Position numbers and translations under genes: made by a program. DNA of 64,000 bases from RBG-16-49-21 sp040768125 (lineage in GTDB: Bacteria > Spirochaetota > UBA4802 > UBA5550): the NCBI GenBank assembly GCA_040768125.1, contig JAXGNG010000002.1:372001-436000 (forward strand), written 5' to 3'. Under the pieces are notes generated by a model. The model was not told where the DNA came from. It saw nothing but the letters and a program-made list of their open reading frames with translations, and made no database searches. Shown here piece after piece: positions 42,876 to 52,465 of this stretch (its first letter is position 1; the number at the start of each line of letters is the position of its first letter).

Positions 42876-44501
42876 ATGACAACACGCGACTCTACCGCCA
42901 CGAAGGAATGGCAGGCCCTCCGGGTCCACCATGACGAGGTGAAGGGAATGACCCTGGGCGAGCTCTTTGCATCAGATCCCGCCAGGGCGGGGGCCTTTAC
43001 GGTCAGTGAGTGCGGCCTTCTGATGGACTATTCAAAAAACCGGGTCACCGCCAGGACAATGGCGCTCCTGAACGATCTTGCCATGTCGCGCGGCCTTGAA
43101 AAGGAAATCGCCCGGATGTTCGGCGGCGAAAAGATAAACGCCACCGAGGGGAGGGCGGTCCTCCATGTCGCCCTGAGGAACCTCGGCGGGGACCCGATTA
43201 TCCTTGACGGAATTGACGTGATGCCCGGTGTGCGCGCCGTCCTGGAGAGGATGAGGGAATTCTCCGACGAAATCCGGGACGGGAACTGGAAGGGTCATAC
43301 GGGCCGTCCCGTGAGGAATATCGTTAATATCGGCATCGGGGGCTCGGACCTGGGGCCTTCGATGGCAACGGAGGCCCTGGCCTTCTATTCGCGGCGGGAG
43401 CTGCGCTCCTTTTTCGTCTCGAACGTCGACGGAAGCCATATCATGGAGACCCTGCGGGGACTCGATCCCGAGGAGACGCTCTTTATCGTCGCATCGAAGA
43501 CCTTCACCACCCAGGAAACCATGGCCAATGCCGCCACGGCGCGGCGATGGGTAGTCGATTCCCTCGGAAGCGATGCCGCCGTCCGCCGGCATTTCGTTGC
43601 CGTGTCCACCAATTCTTCGGCGGTGGCCGCCTTCGGAATAGACCGCGAGCGAATGTTCGAGTTCTGGGACTGGGTGGGGGGGAGGTACTCCCTCGCTTCG
43701 GCAATAGGCCTTTCGCTGATGATCTCGATAGGTCCGGAGCGTTTCTTCGAAATGCTCGAGGGCATGCATGAGATGGACATGCATTTTCTCCGGACGCCCT
43801 TCACGCGCAACATGCCGGTCATACTCGCCCTTATCGGGATATGGCACGTGAACTTTTTCGGAGCGGAATCCTGCGCGGTACTTCCCTACGACCAGTACCT
43901 TCGGCGATTCCCCGCCTACCTGCAGCAGGCGGACATGGAATCGAACGGCAAGGGCACCGATCGAGACGGGAACAGGGTCAACTACGCGACGGGGCCCGTT
44001 GTCTGGGGCGAGCCCGGTACCAACGGGCAACACGCGTTTTACCAGCTCCTTCACCAGGGAACAAGGCTGGTCCCGGTTGATTTCATCGGCTTCGCGAGCC
44101 CCCTCTGGGAGGCGGGGAACCACCACCGGCTTCTTGTGGCGCATATGATCGCCCAGGCCGAGGCACTTGCCTTCGGAAAAAGCGCCGATCAGCTTCGCGC
44201 GGAACACATACCCGAAAGGCTGATCCCCTTCAGGACATTCGAGGGGAACAGGCCCTCCACGGTCATCCTCGCCGATCGACTCGACCCGCGTACCCTGGGC
44301 AAGCTCATCGCGCTTTACGAGCACAAGATATTCGTCCAGGGGATCATCTGGAACATATATTCATTCGACCAGTGGGGAGTGGAACTGGGCAAGGCCCTGG
44401 CGAACAGGATAATTGGTGAATTCGAGCAGGGGCGCTGGCATGACGGGGGCCACGATTCCTCCACGAGCGCCCTGATGCGTTACTGCCTGGAACGCGGGTA
44501 A
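42876..44501 (+). CDS. pgi: Glucose-6-phosphate isomerase
   Basis: 541 aa from the ATG at 42876; the frame extends upstream over the glycosylase end but is not coding there. Family signatures: IGIGGSDLGP, SNVDGSHI, VASKTFTTQETMANA, FWDWVGGRYSLASAIGLS (sugar-phosphate site), QYLRRFPAYLQQADMESNGK, EPGTNGQHAFYQLLHQG and the C-terminal NIYSFDQWGVELGK. It interconverts glucose 6-phosphate and fructose 6-phosphate in glycolysis. Confidence 0.97.
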   Translation: MTTRDSTATKEWQALRVHHDEVKGMTLGELFASDPARAGAFTVSECGLLMDYSKNRVTARTMALLNDLAMSRGLEKEIARMFGGEKINATEGRAVLHVALRNLGGDPIILDGIDVMPGVRAVLERMREFSDEIRDGNWKGHTGRPVRNIVNIGIGGSDLGPSMATEALAFYSRRELRSFFVSNVDGSHIMETLRGLDPEETLFIVASKTFTTQETMANAATARRWVVDSLGSDAAVRRHFVAVSTNSSAVAAFGIDRERMFEFWDWVGGRYSLASAIGLSLMISIGPERFFEMLEGMHEMDMHFLRTPFTRNMPVILALIGIWHVNFFGAESCAVLPYDQYLRRFPAYLQQADMESNGKGTDRDGNRVNYATGPVVWGEPGTNGQHAFYQLLHQGTRLVPVDFIGFASPLWEAGNHHRLLVAHMIAQAEALAFGKSADQLRAEHIPERLIPFRTFEGNRPSTVILADRLDPRTLGKLIALYEHKIFVQGIIWNIYSFDQWGVELGKALANRIIGEFEQGRWHDGGHDSSTSALMRYCLERG

Positions 44502-44507
44502 ACGGCG

Positions 44508-45431
44508 ATGTCCGCGCGCATGGGTGGTTCAGGCGGCGCAGGGTCGCGCGACGAGTCGAAGCTGCGGCAGTATGACATGCTCATCGCCGAGGCGAACACC
44601 ATACGGGAGAAGGACAAGGTCCTCGTCCGGGGGCTCCTGCAGAGCTTTTACGGAAAGAAGCTCAACGTCGGGATCGGCTTCGAGCGCTCGGCCGGTTCGA
44701 TTCTTTCCGGAGATTATTTCGACCTCATCAAGCTCCCCGACGGAAACTACCTCTTTATTTTCGCCGACATCAGCGGACACGGTCTTCCCGCCTATACCAC
44801 GCTGGTGCGGCTCAGGTCCGCCGTAACCATTTGCGTGGGAGAGACCAGGCGGATCTACGAGCAGGCGGAAACGGTGGACACCGATTTTCTCGTGCGGGAC
44901 ATCAGCGCGAAGTTCACGGATATAATGGAGGGGGCCAATTCCCAGGATTTCGCCTCCGTGCTCTTCACCTTCATTTACAACGAGGGAGACAAGTACCATC
45001 TGAGGTTCTATAACCGGAGCATGCTGTTTCCCGTTATTATCCGAAAATTCGAAAGGCGGATCATGGGCGTCTATGATCTCAACAACCATGAAAAAGGGTG
45101 GATCCCGAGAAAGGGGTATCTCCTGAGCGTCGATGTAAAAACCCTCACGGGAGCGGGATACATGGTCACCCCGCCCTGCGAGTTCACTCTTTATGAGGGC
45201 GATTCGATCCTCTATTTCAGCGACGGGATTGTGGAGGCCTGCGATAGGGACCGCAACGGTGATGATTTTGGAATACACCGGATCACGAGGGTGCTTACTG
45301 AATACAATAACCTCATGCCCCAGGTGATCGTGCAGGAACTCTTCACTTCCGTGTACGACCACATCGGTGGCCAGGAGAACCAGAAAGACGACATGACGGC
45401 AGTCCTCATCGATTTCCCGCACATACGATAG
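44508..45431 (+). CDS. SpoIIE/RsbU-type PP2C serine phosphatase
   Basis: 307 aa starting 6 bp after pgi. A short N-terminal helical segment is followed by the PP2C core: SGDYFDLI, the metal-binding FADISGHGLPAY, LYFSDGIVEACD and NQKDDMTAVLI. There is no receiver or GAF domain. These phosphatases dephosphorylate anti-sigma-factor antagonists in partner-switching systems. The receiver-HATPase protein at 2.7-3.7 kb could be a functional counterpart, but there is no genetic link in this window. Confidence 0.88.
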   Translation: MSARMGGSGGAGSRDESKLRQYDMLIAEANTIREKDKVLVRGLLQSFYGKKLNVGIGFERSAGSILSGDYFDLIKLPDGNYLFIFADISGHGLPAYTTLVRLRSAVTICVGETRRIYEQAETVDTDFLVRDISAKFTDIMEGANSQDFASVLFTFIYNEGDKYHLRFYNRSMLFPVIIRKFERRIMGVYDLNNHEKGWIPRKGYLLSVDVKTLTGAGYMVTPPCEFTLYEGDSILYFSDGIVEACDRDRNGDDFGIHRITRVLTEYNNLMPQVIVQELFTSVYDHIGGQENQKDDMTAVLIDFPHIR

Positions 45432-45515
45432 CCAGGCCCGGAAGAGGGCGCGGCGCCCCGGATGAGATCCGCCACGGCGGGCGCTTCAGGCCGGTCGATC
45501 CGGGCCATAACCGCG

Positions 45516-47540
45516 TCACTTCCGTATACGGCGGAAATACTCCTTCATGTGCTCCCTCGCGTTCAAAACGATATCGCGGTAACGTGCGGTGATTTCAGGC
45601 CGCGCGTGGGCGATGTTGCGCGTTTCCTGGGGGTCGTTTTCAAGGTCATAGAGCTCTTCGAGCATGTCCTTCATCCGGCAGATGTACTTCCATCGTCCGT
45701 CGGCGATCCCGAGAAAGTCATCCTTCCACGAGGTGTGAAGGAGGGCCATCTGGTCCTTTCTGGCGGCGAATATCGGAATGCCCTCCTGCCTGGGGTCCCG
45801 GGGGATTCCGAGGATATCGAGGACCGTGGGGAGGATGTCAATATGCCTCGTGATGCCCCTGTAGGCAACGTGTTTCGGGAACAGCTTCCTGTTGTAAATG
45901 AGGAAGGGGACGTGAACGTTTTCATCGTAGAGAAAGAGGGGATGATTATAGTTCATCCTGTGCTGGTAAAACGCCTCGCCATGGTCGGCGAAAAGGAAGA
46001 GAAGGGTGTTCTCCATGAGGCCCCTTGATTCCAGTTCGTCAATGAGCATGCCGAGGGAGTGGTCGGCGTAGTGGAGGGAGTTGAGATAATTGTACCAGTT
46101 CCGTTTCTTATAGTCAATTCCATCCGGGATTTCTCCGGTGATCCGGAACGAGGTGTCCGGAATTGCGTAGGGATGGTGGGGATTGACCGGCATCAGGACC
46201 AGGAAATAGGGCTCGTTCCTGTTTTCCTCGATGAATTCGATCGATGGCCTGATCATGGCGCGCTCGTCGACTCCCCATCCGACCTGCCGGTTGTAGGGCG
46301 GGATTCGTATGAGCTGGTTGTAATCGATGATCCGGTCGAACTTCCTGTTCCGGAGAAACCGGTTCTGCCCGGCGTATCCCAGGCCACCCGTATGGATCAG
46401 GCAGGTCCGGTATCCGTGATCGTGCAGAATCTCGGGCATGGTGGGCAGTTCCAGGTCGGGGTGTTTCTGGATCGCCATGTCCTTGGAATAGAGGCCGTAC
46501 GCCGAGGTGAAGACCGAGAGGAGCGCGTTTGCCGAGAGGGGATAGTTGCAGTAATGTTTCTTGAAAAAGACGCTGGTCCTTTCAAGCCGGTGCCACGAGG
46601 GGACCACGGGCCTTCCATTGATTTCCATGTCGTAGTACTTCGCGGGCATGGATTCGAAGAAGTAGAGGATGATATTGTAGCGGTCGTTCCGGGGGATCGC
46701 CCCGAGGCGCGGGTTCATCCGGGGTGATTCTATCGAATCCGTGGCGAATCTCCACGTGAATGGCGCGTCAACATCGCTCGATGATGCGGAGGGGGATTTT
46801 TTTTCTTCGCCCGCGAAGAGATTGGCCAGGGGGTGCATTGAAAATTCTCGGAGCATTGAAATCACCGCGGGTGCTTTTACGGCGCCGTGGCGCGAAGCAA
46901 TGCGTACGGGAGCCGATGAATCCGTGGCCAGAGACAGCAAGCACAGGATGGATATCGCGGCGGGAGGAAGAAGCCTCAGGACCTGTACCGTCCTGGTTAT
47001 GCCGTCCGCACGTCCCGCGTCTCGGGCAAAGCGGGATTCACGCATGATGAGGGCGATATTCAATCCGGTGCCGAGGGCGGCGAGGAGGAAGAATACAATA
47101 TAAAAGTCAAGGGTGAATTCCGAGCGCGCTGATTCGACAATGTTGCCCAGGGAGGTGAAATGCTCTCTCCCCGCGTATGACGTCTGGAATGTCGTCTCGT
47201 AAACCCTGAAAAAATGCAGCGAGAAGAGCATGAAAAAGGAATAGATCGTCTGGATGATGGCCAGGATGCCGCATGAAATCCAACCGGGTTTTCCCGTGAC
47301 CATCGCGAGGATGAGAAGGAAAAGAAGCGTTCCGAGCAAGGTAAGGCTGTCAGTGCCGAGCGTGAGGGCAAGGTATTCCGGCAGGCCTGCCAGTATTCCC
47401 GGGTAGATCGATTCGATCTGCCTGTAGACGCTGATTCGGTACAGTCCGTGGACCAGCAGGACGAAGGCTCCGTTCGCGAGAAAGAGGACCAGGATCGAAT
47501 CGTAGCGCGTGACCAGCTTTTGCAGGGATTTCCACGTCAT
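45516..47540 (-). CDS. Membrane sulfatase / alkaline-phosphatase-superfamily transferase
   Basis: A 674-aa protein with five or so N-terminal transmembrane segments (up to about 205), a linker, then an extracytoplasmic sulfatase domain. Metal and active-site positions: Glu296 in YFFESMPAKYYD, a Ser336 in PLSANALLS at the usual Thr/Ser/Cys nucleophile place, and LFADHGEAFYQHR. The end (DGRWKYICRMKDMLEELYDLENDPQET) is like soluble sulfatases. LtaS and phosphoethanolamine transferases share the fold. It could remove sulfate or transfer a phospho-group on surface glycan. It is last of the ATP-grasp group, 111 bp after the methyltransferase. Confidence 0.82.
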   Translation of the reverse strand: MTWKSLQKLVTRYDSILVLFLANGAFVLLVHGLYRISVYRQIESIYPGILAGLPEYLALTLGTDSLTLLGTLLFLLILAMVTGKPGWISCGILAIIQTIYSFFMLFSLHFFRVYETTFQTSYAGREHFTSLGNIVESARSEFTLDFYIVFFLLAALGTGLNIALIMRESRFARDAGRADGITRTVQVLRLLPPAAISILCLLSLATDSSAPVRIASRHGAVKAPAVISMLREFSMHPLANLFAGEEKKSPSASSSDVDAPFTWRFATDSIESPRMNPRLGAIPRNDRYNIILYFFESMPAKYYDMEINGRPVVPSWHRLERTSVFFKKHYCNYPLSANALLSVFTSAYGLYSKDMAIQKHPDLELPTMPEILHDHGYRTCLIHTGGLGYAGQNRFLRNRKFDRIIDYNQLIRIPPYNRQVGWGVDERAMIRPSIEFIEENRNEPYFLVLMPVNPHHPYAIPDTSFRITGEIPDGIDYKKRNWYNYLNSLHYADHSLGMLIDELESRGLMENTLLFLFADHGEAFYQHRMNYNHPLFLYDENVHVPFLIYNRKLFPKHVAYRGITRHIDILPTVLDILGIPRDPRQEGIPIFAARKDQMALLHTSWKDDFLGIADGRWKYICRMKDMLEELYDLENDPQETRNIAHARPEITARYRDIVLNAREHMKEYFRRIRK

Positions 47541-47651
47541 TTGATGACCTGCCGTTTTTCAATGCCGTGCATGCCGGCGGGATTGCAGGTTACAAAGAGC
47601 CGGGCCCCGCCTTCAGGTCAAGCATTTTGCGCGGGGTTCACGACAGTCGTT

Positions 47652-48563
47652 TCATGCTTTAAAGGCGTAAAGAACCATCGAACTGGTCATAGCGAAGTCA
47701 CCCATGTGGATTTTACCGAGCCAGTGATAGGCCGCGATGCGGGCCCAGGAGCGGTAATCCAGGAGTGAACGGAAATTTCCCCGGGATTTCTTCAGTTTCG
47801 GAATAAGGCCGAATTCAACGGGATGAAAGCTTCGTACCCTGGCGAATCCGCAGCGGAAGAGGGCTTCTGTGAGGTTGCGCCTGGAAAAATAGGAGAGGTG
47901 ACCGGGCATGAAATAGGCGTAGCGATCCCTCAGGAGCCTTGCCTGTAATCCCGCCATGTTCGCGGTCTGTATAACCAGTATTCCGCCGCTGACCAGAAGG
48001 TCGTGGCATTCAACGAGTGCGGAAACGGGGTCCGGGATGTGTTCAAGAAGCTCGATCATTGTGATGGCGGAAAAGAAATTCTTCGGGAAGGGATGGTCTT
48101 CCAGCGTGCCGATATGCATGGCGTCGCCGAATTCACTCCGGGCGAATTTTCCGGAGTATGAGGACAGCTCGATGCCATGGGGGACGAAGTAGGGTCGCGC
48201 CGTCCTGAGAAGTCCGCCGAAGGAAGCCCCCACGTCGAGGATGCTCCCCGGAGGCGCGAAACGCCTCAGGATGGAGATCCTTTTTTCCCACACGTGACGC
48301 GCGAATTTTTCCGAGACCCTTTCATCGAGGTATGAATAATCAGATTCGCCGGTGTAATAACCCTCCCGGTAGAGCTCCATGATTTCATCGGAGGACGGGC
48401 GGGGATTCCTGAAAAGGAAACCGCAGTCGGCGCAGCAGTCAATCATAAAGGGAGGTTCGTAGCGGGTGATTCGGTACCGGGTCCCGATTTCGGACCCGCC
48501 GCAGAGGGGGCACCTTGCCAGCGTGATTCCTGCACTATTTTCTCTCGCGTTCGTATCGGGCAT
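47652..48563 (-). CDS. Zinc-ribbon SAM-dependent methyltransferase
   Basis: 303 aa. An N-terminal zinc ribbon (CPLCGG ... CCADCGF) precedes a class I methyltransferase: SAM motif ILDVGASFGGLL, post-I GIELSS, motif IV ITMIELLEHIPDP and LLVSGGILVIQT. This domain order is common in sugar or polysaccharide biosynthesis clusters, where it methylates a sugar or an intermediate. It is 14 bp after the smaller methyltransferase and before the sulfatase. Confidence 0.88.
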   Translation of the reverse strand: MPDTNARENSAGITLARCPLCGGSEIGTRYRITRYEPPFMIDCCADCGFLFRNPRPSSDEIMELYREGYYTGESDYSYLDERVSEKFARHVWEKRISILRRFAPPGSILDVGASFGGLLRTARPYFVPHGIELSSYSGKFARSEFGDAMHIGTLEDHPFPKNFFSAITMIELLEHIPDPVSALVECHDLLVSGGILVIQTANMAGLQARLLRDRYAYFMPGHLSYFSRRNLTEALFRCGFARVRSFHPVEFGLIPKLKKSRGNFRSLLDYRSWARIAAYHWLGKIHMGDFAMTSSMVLYAFKA

Positions 48564-48577
48564 AGGGACCCCGTGTG

Positions 48578-49222
48578 TCAGGCCCGGGCGCGGATGACCC
48601 AGTGAGAGATGACGGTGCCGGTATCGCCGACAAGGGTCCTTTCCATGAGCCCGTACCTGAATTCCGCGAAAACCGAGAACGCGGATGCCATTTCTTCTTC
48701 GGTATAAAAGGAAGCGATCGCTCCACTGATGTCATCGACCCCCGTGCGCCAGGTGTCACCGCCCAGGTGGGTGCCCTTTTTCATGTGGGTATCTCGCGAG
48801 GAGCGCAGCGTCGCGAAGAGATGCCCGCCCCGTGAGAGTATTCTCGATATTTCTGAAAGCATGACGGGGAGATCGTCTTTGCCGGAGTAGTGCAGGGAAC
48901 CCCAGGCGATGACGATGTCGGCGCTCTCATCATTGAAGGGAAGACGCGTTATCTCCCCGCACACGAGGTTCGCCCGCGTGTGATTACGCGCGAGCGCCAG
49001 GGCGTTGAAACTCGCGTCGAGGCCGGTGATCCGGGAAATCCCGATGTCATCAAGAAGCCGGAGGTGACGCCCCCCCCCGCAGCCGAGATCGAAAGCCCAT
49101 AACCTCTCCGCGGTCTCCGGAGACGGGACGTGTTTCTTAAGAAGGCGCACCAGGTTTTCGTCGGGATATGACAGGTCCGAGCGTTCCCTTCGATAGTGTT
49201 CGTCCCACTCGCGAGTATCCAA
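48578..49222 (-). CDS. Class I SAM-dependent methyltransferase (Methyltransf_11)
   Basis: 214 aa, one domain. Motif I is FDLGCGGGRHLRLL, post-I TGLDASF, motif IV IVIAWGSLHYSGK and RILSRGGHLFATL. The acceptor is not recognisable from sequence. It starts 3 bp after the ATP-grasp gene stop, which suggests translational coupling. It belongs to the same four-gene unit as the sulfatase. Confidence 0.85.
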   Translation of the reverse strand: MDTREWDEHYRRERSDLSYPDENLVRLLKKHVPSPETAERLWAFDLGCGGGRHLRLLDDIGISRITGLDASFNALALARNHTRANLVCGEITRLPFNDESADIVIAWGSLHYSGKDDLPVMLSEISRILSRGGHLFATLRSSRDTHMKKGTHLGGDTWRTGVDDISGAIASFYTEEEMASAFSVFAEFRYGLMERTLVGDTGTVISHWVIRARA

Positions 49223-49225
49223 CGT

Positions 49226-50437
49226 TCACTTGATCCTGATATTGTAGCTTTCCGCGGCGATTCCCGCACGTTCGACGGCCTCGTCGAGGGTGCGTCCCGT
49301 TACCGCGACGACACCGATCCGGTCATGATTGGTGGTGGGCTCACTGATGGGTGAACCGATTTCCTTGAATATCCTCGAAAAGAGAATTCCCCTGACCTTG
49401 CGGGGCCCTTCGGGATTGAATGAGGCAAGGACCCCGGGCGTCCCGGTGATATATTTCACCACGACCGGCTTCTGGCGCGCGGAACCGGGGGGTGCGAATC
49501 CGCGGCCCGACATGGATTGTATCGATTCACGAATGATATGGTACCCGTTATGGGCCGGGATAAGCACATCAGGGATGAATTCGCCCCCGAACTCGGGGAC
49601 GGCCTCGATGATGCAGGGGCCCGTTTCGGAGATGACGCATTCCATGATGAGGGGCGATGAGACGATCCCGAAGGCATCCGCGATTTTCTGGCCCATTCCC
49701 GATATCGACTCAGCCAGGGCGCTGTGACGCGACGGCGCCGCGTGCATGGTGTCGACGAAATAGGGCGGGGGCGACGTTATCTTGTCAGTCATGGCCGCGA
49801 GGTGATAGGTGCCTTCATGGATAACCCCCGCCGCGATTATTTCATCACCGGGGATGAAGCGCTCAAGGATGATGTCCGAATCCCCCGCCATGAGGGGAAC
49901 GACGTGACGCCTGAACTCGGGGAGACTCTCGATGAGGCGGACATTCATCTTGGCGTGGCCGATAGCGGGTTTCATGACGATCGGGAAGGCCTGTTCGGGG
50001 ATCGTGAGATTCCCGTCGCGGGATGAAACCGGAACCGCCGGTGGAGTCGGCAGTGAATGTTTGCGCAGGATAGACTTCATCTTTCGCTTGTTAAGGAAAA
50101 TACCCGCCGAAGAAAAGGGGAGGAAGGGTAGCCTGAACTTTTCGGCGAGGTACGCCGTGGTCTGCATGGCGGGTCCGTAAGACTTGGTCATTATCCCGAG
50201 GATCTCGCCGTCCACGAGGAGTTCCAGGAGCTTTTTATGAATGGCCGCGTGGTTGCTGATGGATTCCTGGATTTTAAGGTCGCAGTGGCAGAAGCCGGGA
50301 GCCGAGGCGTTTGTATCTACCCCGATCACCTGGAATCCCAGTTTTTTGGCTTCCCTGATGAGCGGTAACTGGTTCAGGCCGGCGCCAATTGAAACGAACA
50401 ACTGGATTGGCTGATGTGTGCGCATGCGCGAGAACAT
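49226..50437 (-). CDS. ATP-grasp carboxylate-amine/thiol ligase-like protein
   Basis: 403 aa. The ATG at 50437 is chosen for the CGGAG upstream; starts at 50455 and 50425 also fit. A preATP-grasp Rossmann-like domain (LFVSIGAGLNQLPLIREAKKLGF) is followed by an ATP-grasp domain with FPIVMKPAIGHAKMNVRLI (ATP lysine), ILERFIPGDEIIAAGVI and IMECVISETGPCIIEAVPEFGGEF (metal ligands). A further C-terminal domain is CarB/PurK-like. It joins a carboxylate to an amine or similar nucleophile using ATP; the substrates are unknown. It is first gene of the minus-strand unit. Confidence 0.85.
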   Translation of the reverse strand: MFSRMRTHQPIQLFVSIGAGLNQLPLIREAKKLGFQVIGVDTNASAPGFCHCDLKIQESISNHAAIHKKLLELLVDGEILGIMTKSYGPAMQTTAYLAEKFRLPFLPFSSAGIFLNKRKMKSILRKHSLPTPPAVPVSSRDGNLTIPEQAFPIVMKPAIGHAKMNVRLIESLPEFRRHVVPLMAGDSDIILERFIPGDEIIAAGVIHEGTYHLAAMTDKITSPPPYFVDTMHAAPSRHSALAESISGMGQKIADAFGIVSSPLIMECVISETGPCIIEAVPEFGGEFIPDVLIPAHNGYHIIRESIQSMSGRGFAPPGSARQKPVVVKYITGTPGVLASFNPEGPRKVRGILFSRIFKEIGSPISEPTTNHDRIGVVAVTGRTLDEAVERAGIAAESYNIRIK

Positions 50438-50473
50438 GGCGTATACTCCGACCATTGATGGGCAACGTCAACC

Positions 50474-50502
50474 AGAATACGGGCCATGATACGCAAAGTC
50501 AA
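50474..50502 (-). promoter_or_regulatory. Promoter of the ATP-grasp/methyltransferase unit
   Basis: On the minus strand TTGACT (50502-50497), a 17-bp spacer and TATTCT (50479-50474), about 37 bp upstream of the chosen start. Confidence 0.6.
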
Positions 50503-50692
50503 TATCTATTACGGGACAAGACGGGTGGCGGTGAGTAAAGTGATCTTCCGGCACCGTTAGTCACGGAAGTGTGTCCGGGGGCAGAGCGGGACGGGGTAAA
50601 TATATAATATGCAAATTAAAATAAAGCGCCCGTCTCACGCCGTGTCAGGTCATGGTCCGGGTTAACGATCGGGGTTTATGATTGAGAGGTCC

Positions 50693-50705
50693 GTAAATAT
50701 TTTAC
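50693..50705. repeat. Palindrome upstream of mcsA
   Basis: GTAAATATTTTAC, 5-bp arms around TAT. The half-site GTAAATAT recurs at 50596-50603. It is a candidate operator for the mcsA-mcsB-clpC operon. Confidence 0.35.
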
Positions 50706-50868
50706 ATGCTGTGATGAAAAAATCGTTTCAAATTATCCACGTCGTGCGATAATAATGTATATTGACATTGACGGCGCATCAGGATGCCGTCAAAATGGCA
50801 TGGACGGCCTGCAAAGGCTCTGTGCGCTCAACGCGAAAAACGGAAAGGAAGGTTGCAGCGAAAGGACC

Positions 50869-51405
50869 ATGTATTGCGAACGATGCAGAGAAAGCGAGGC
50901 GACCATTCACCTCACGGAAATCATTAAGGATGTGAAATCCGAACTGCATCTCTGTGAGAAGTGCGCCCGCGATATAGGGCTTAATGCGAAACTCTCGAAC
51001 TTTTCCCTTTCGATCCCGGAGATGCTTTCGTTCCTTGACGTGAACGAGATCGAGGGGTGCCCTGAGGGGAGCGCCTGCGCAACCTGCGGGGTAACATTCC
51101 TGGACTACAGCCGGGAGGGCAGGCTCGGATGCCCTGATTGCTACGAGTACCTCGGCGCGTCCCTTCACTCCGTTATCGCGGGATACCACGGAGCTACGCG
51201 ACATGCGGGCAAGCATCCCCTTGCCGCTGATGATTCCGGCGCCTGTGTCCGTCCATCCGGGGATGGCATGCGGCCCGCGAGGATGAAGGCGGAGGAATAC
51301 CGCGATCTTCTTGAACAGGCCGTCCGGGAAGAACGCTATGAAGAGGCGGCGGTGCTGCGTGACGCCCTGCGGGAGCTTGAATCACATGGACAGAGGAGAG
51401 GGTAG
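50869..51405 (+). CDS. mcsA: McsA-like zinc-binding activator of the arginine kinase
   Basis: 178 aa from the ATG at 50869; the frame opens earlier at 50755 but the family start is MYCERCRES. It has two zinc sites, Cys3/6 with Cys29/32 and Cys70/73 with Cys88/91, and a C-terminal UVR motif (LLEQAVREERYEEAAVLRDALRELE). In Bacillota, McsA binds and activates McsB and is a ClpC adaptor. It overlaps mcsB by 20 bp. Confidence 0.88.
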   Translation: MYCERCRESEATIHLTEIIKDVKSELHLCEKCARDIGLNAKLSNFSLSIPEMLSFLDVNEIEGCPEGSACATCGVTFLDYSREGRLGCPDCYEYLGASLHSVIAGYHGATRHAGKHPLAADDSGACVRPSGDGMRPARMKAEEYRDLLEQAVREERYEEAAVLRDALRELESHGQRRG

Positions 51406-52465
51406 TCTTTTGTTCGAGGGAGCCTTACAGCGTTCGGCGTTCTGGACTGCCACGGGTCCATTCTGCCATGTGGTTCTTTCAAGCAGGGCAAGACTTGCCA
51501 GGAACATGCGGTCGCTTCCATTCCCTAACCGCCTCGAGAGCGACGATATGCTCCCGATACGCGCGGCCATGGAACACTTCGCCACCGAATCTTCCTTCGG
51601 TGAAGGCGTGAACCTGATGGAACTGAGGCGCATGCACGATAATGAAAAACGCTACCTCCGGGAAAGGAACGTCATCACCCCTGAAATGGAGGGTTCCGAA
51701 TACGCGATGGTGGCGGTGGACCGACACGGGGATTTTATCATCCTGATTAATGAAGAGGACCATTTCCGGATACAGGTGATACGTCCGGGTCTTCAATTCA
51801 CGGAAGCCTACCGGATGGCTGACGCGATCGACAGCGAGCTTAATCGTTTTGTTCCCTACGCGTTTTCCGATGAAATCGGCTACCTGACGTCATGCACCTC
51901 GAACCTGGGCACGGGCCTGCGTGTTTCGGCCCTTCTGCACCTTCCGGTGCTGACAATGAAAAACCGGGTACAGGACATTGTCCCGGAGGAAAAAAAGCAA
52001 TACGTCGAGATACGGGGTACGGCGGGTCGGTCGAACAGGCCCCTGGGAGGGATTCACCAGTTTGCGAGCAGGGTATCCCTCGGTCTTTCCGAGGTTGACA
52101 TTATCGAGATAGCGGATGAGGTGATGGCGCGAATAATCGACATCGAGGATTCTCTCCGCGATGAGCTCTTTTCGGAAAACAGGCTTCAGGTCGAGGACTC
52201 CGTGTCTCGTTCTTTCGGCGTTCTGTCATGCGCTCGTCGGATGAGCTATGTTGAAGCCATGGAGCACCTTTCGGGTGTAAGGCTCGGGGTGATTCTCGCC
52301 GTTATCAAGAATACCGATATCCAGGCGGTGAACGACATGATGGTCCGCTCGCAGTGGGCGCACCTGCAGCGGCACTACGGCATTATATTTAAAAACTCGG
52401 TTGAATGTGACGAGTATCGCGCCGAGTACCTGAGAAACCAACTGAATAATTCCGGGGTGGAATGA
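51386..52465 (+). CDS. mcsB: Protein-arginine kinase
   Basis: 359 aa from the ATG at 51386, with GGGAG upstream. The arginine-kinase fold is clear: SSRARLARN (32-40), NEEDHFRIQ (122-130), the catalytic CTSNLGTGLRVS region (Cys170) and RGTAGRSNRPLGGIHQ. It phosphorylates protein arginines, tagging substrates for ClpC. It is best known in Bacillota; finding it in a probable diderm is less usual. It overlaps both mcsA and clpC. Confidence 0.93.
   Translation: MDRGEGSLLFEGALQRSAFWTATGPFCHVVLSSRARLARNMRSLPFPNRLESDDMLPIRAAMEHFATESSFGEGVNLMELRRMHDNEKRYLRERNVITPEMEGSEYAMVAVDRHGDFIILINEEDHFRIQVIRPGLQFTEAYRMADAIDSELNRFVPYAFSDEIGYLTSCTSNLGTGLRVSALLHLPVLTMKNRVQDIVPEEKKQYVEIRGTAGRSNRPLGGIHQFASRVSLGLSEVDIIEIADEVMARIIDIEDSLRDELFSENRLQVEDSVSRSFGVLSCARRMSYVEAMEHLSGVRLGVILAVIKNTDIQAVNDMMVRSQWAHLQRHYGIIFKNSVECDEYRAEYLRNQLNNSGVE

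Larger units (their letters stand above)
50438..50868. other. Divergent intergenic region between the ATP-grasp unit and mcsA
   Basis: About 430 bp. It holds the minus-strand promoter at 50474-50502, an A/T-rich spot with TATAAT at 50603-50608, and a palindrome at 50693-50705. A TTTCAA-N16-GATAAT arrangement (50726-50753) could be a plus-strand promoter for mcsA. I see no CIRCE or CtsR-type operator and no gene. Confidence 0.45.

Noticed and set aside
50438..50868. CtsR or CIRCE operator before mcsA
   Set aside because: No GGTCAAA tandem heptads or TTAGCACTC-N9-GAGTGCTAA repeat can be found.
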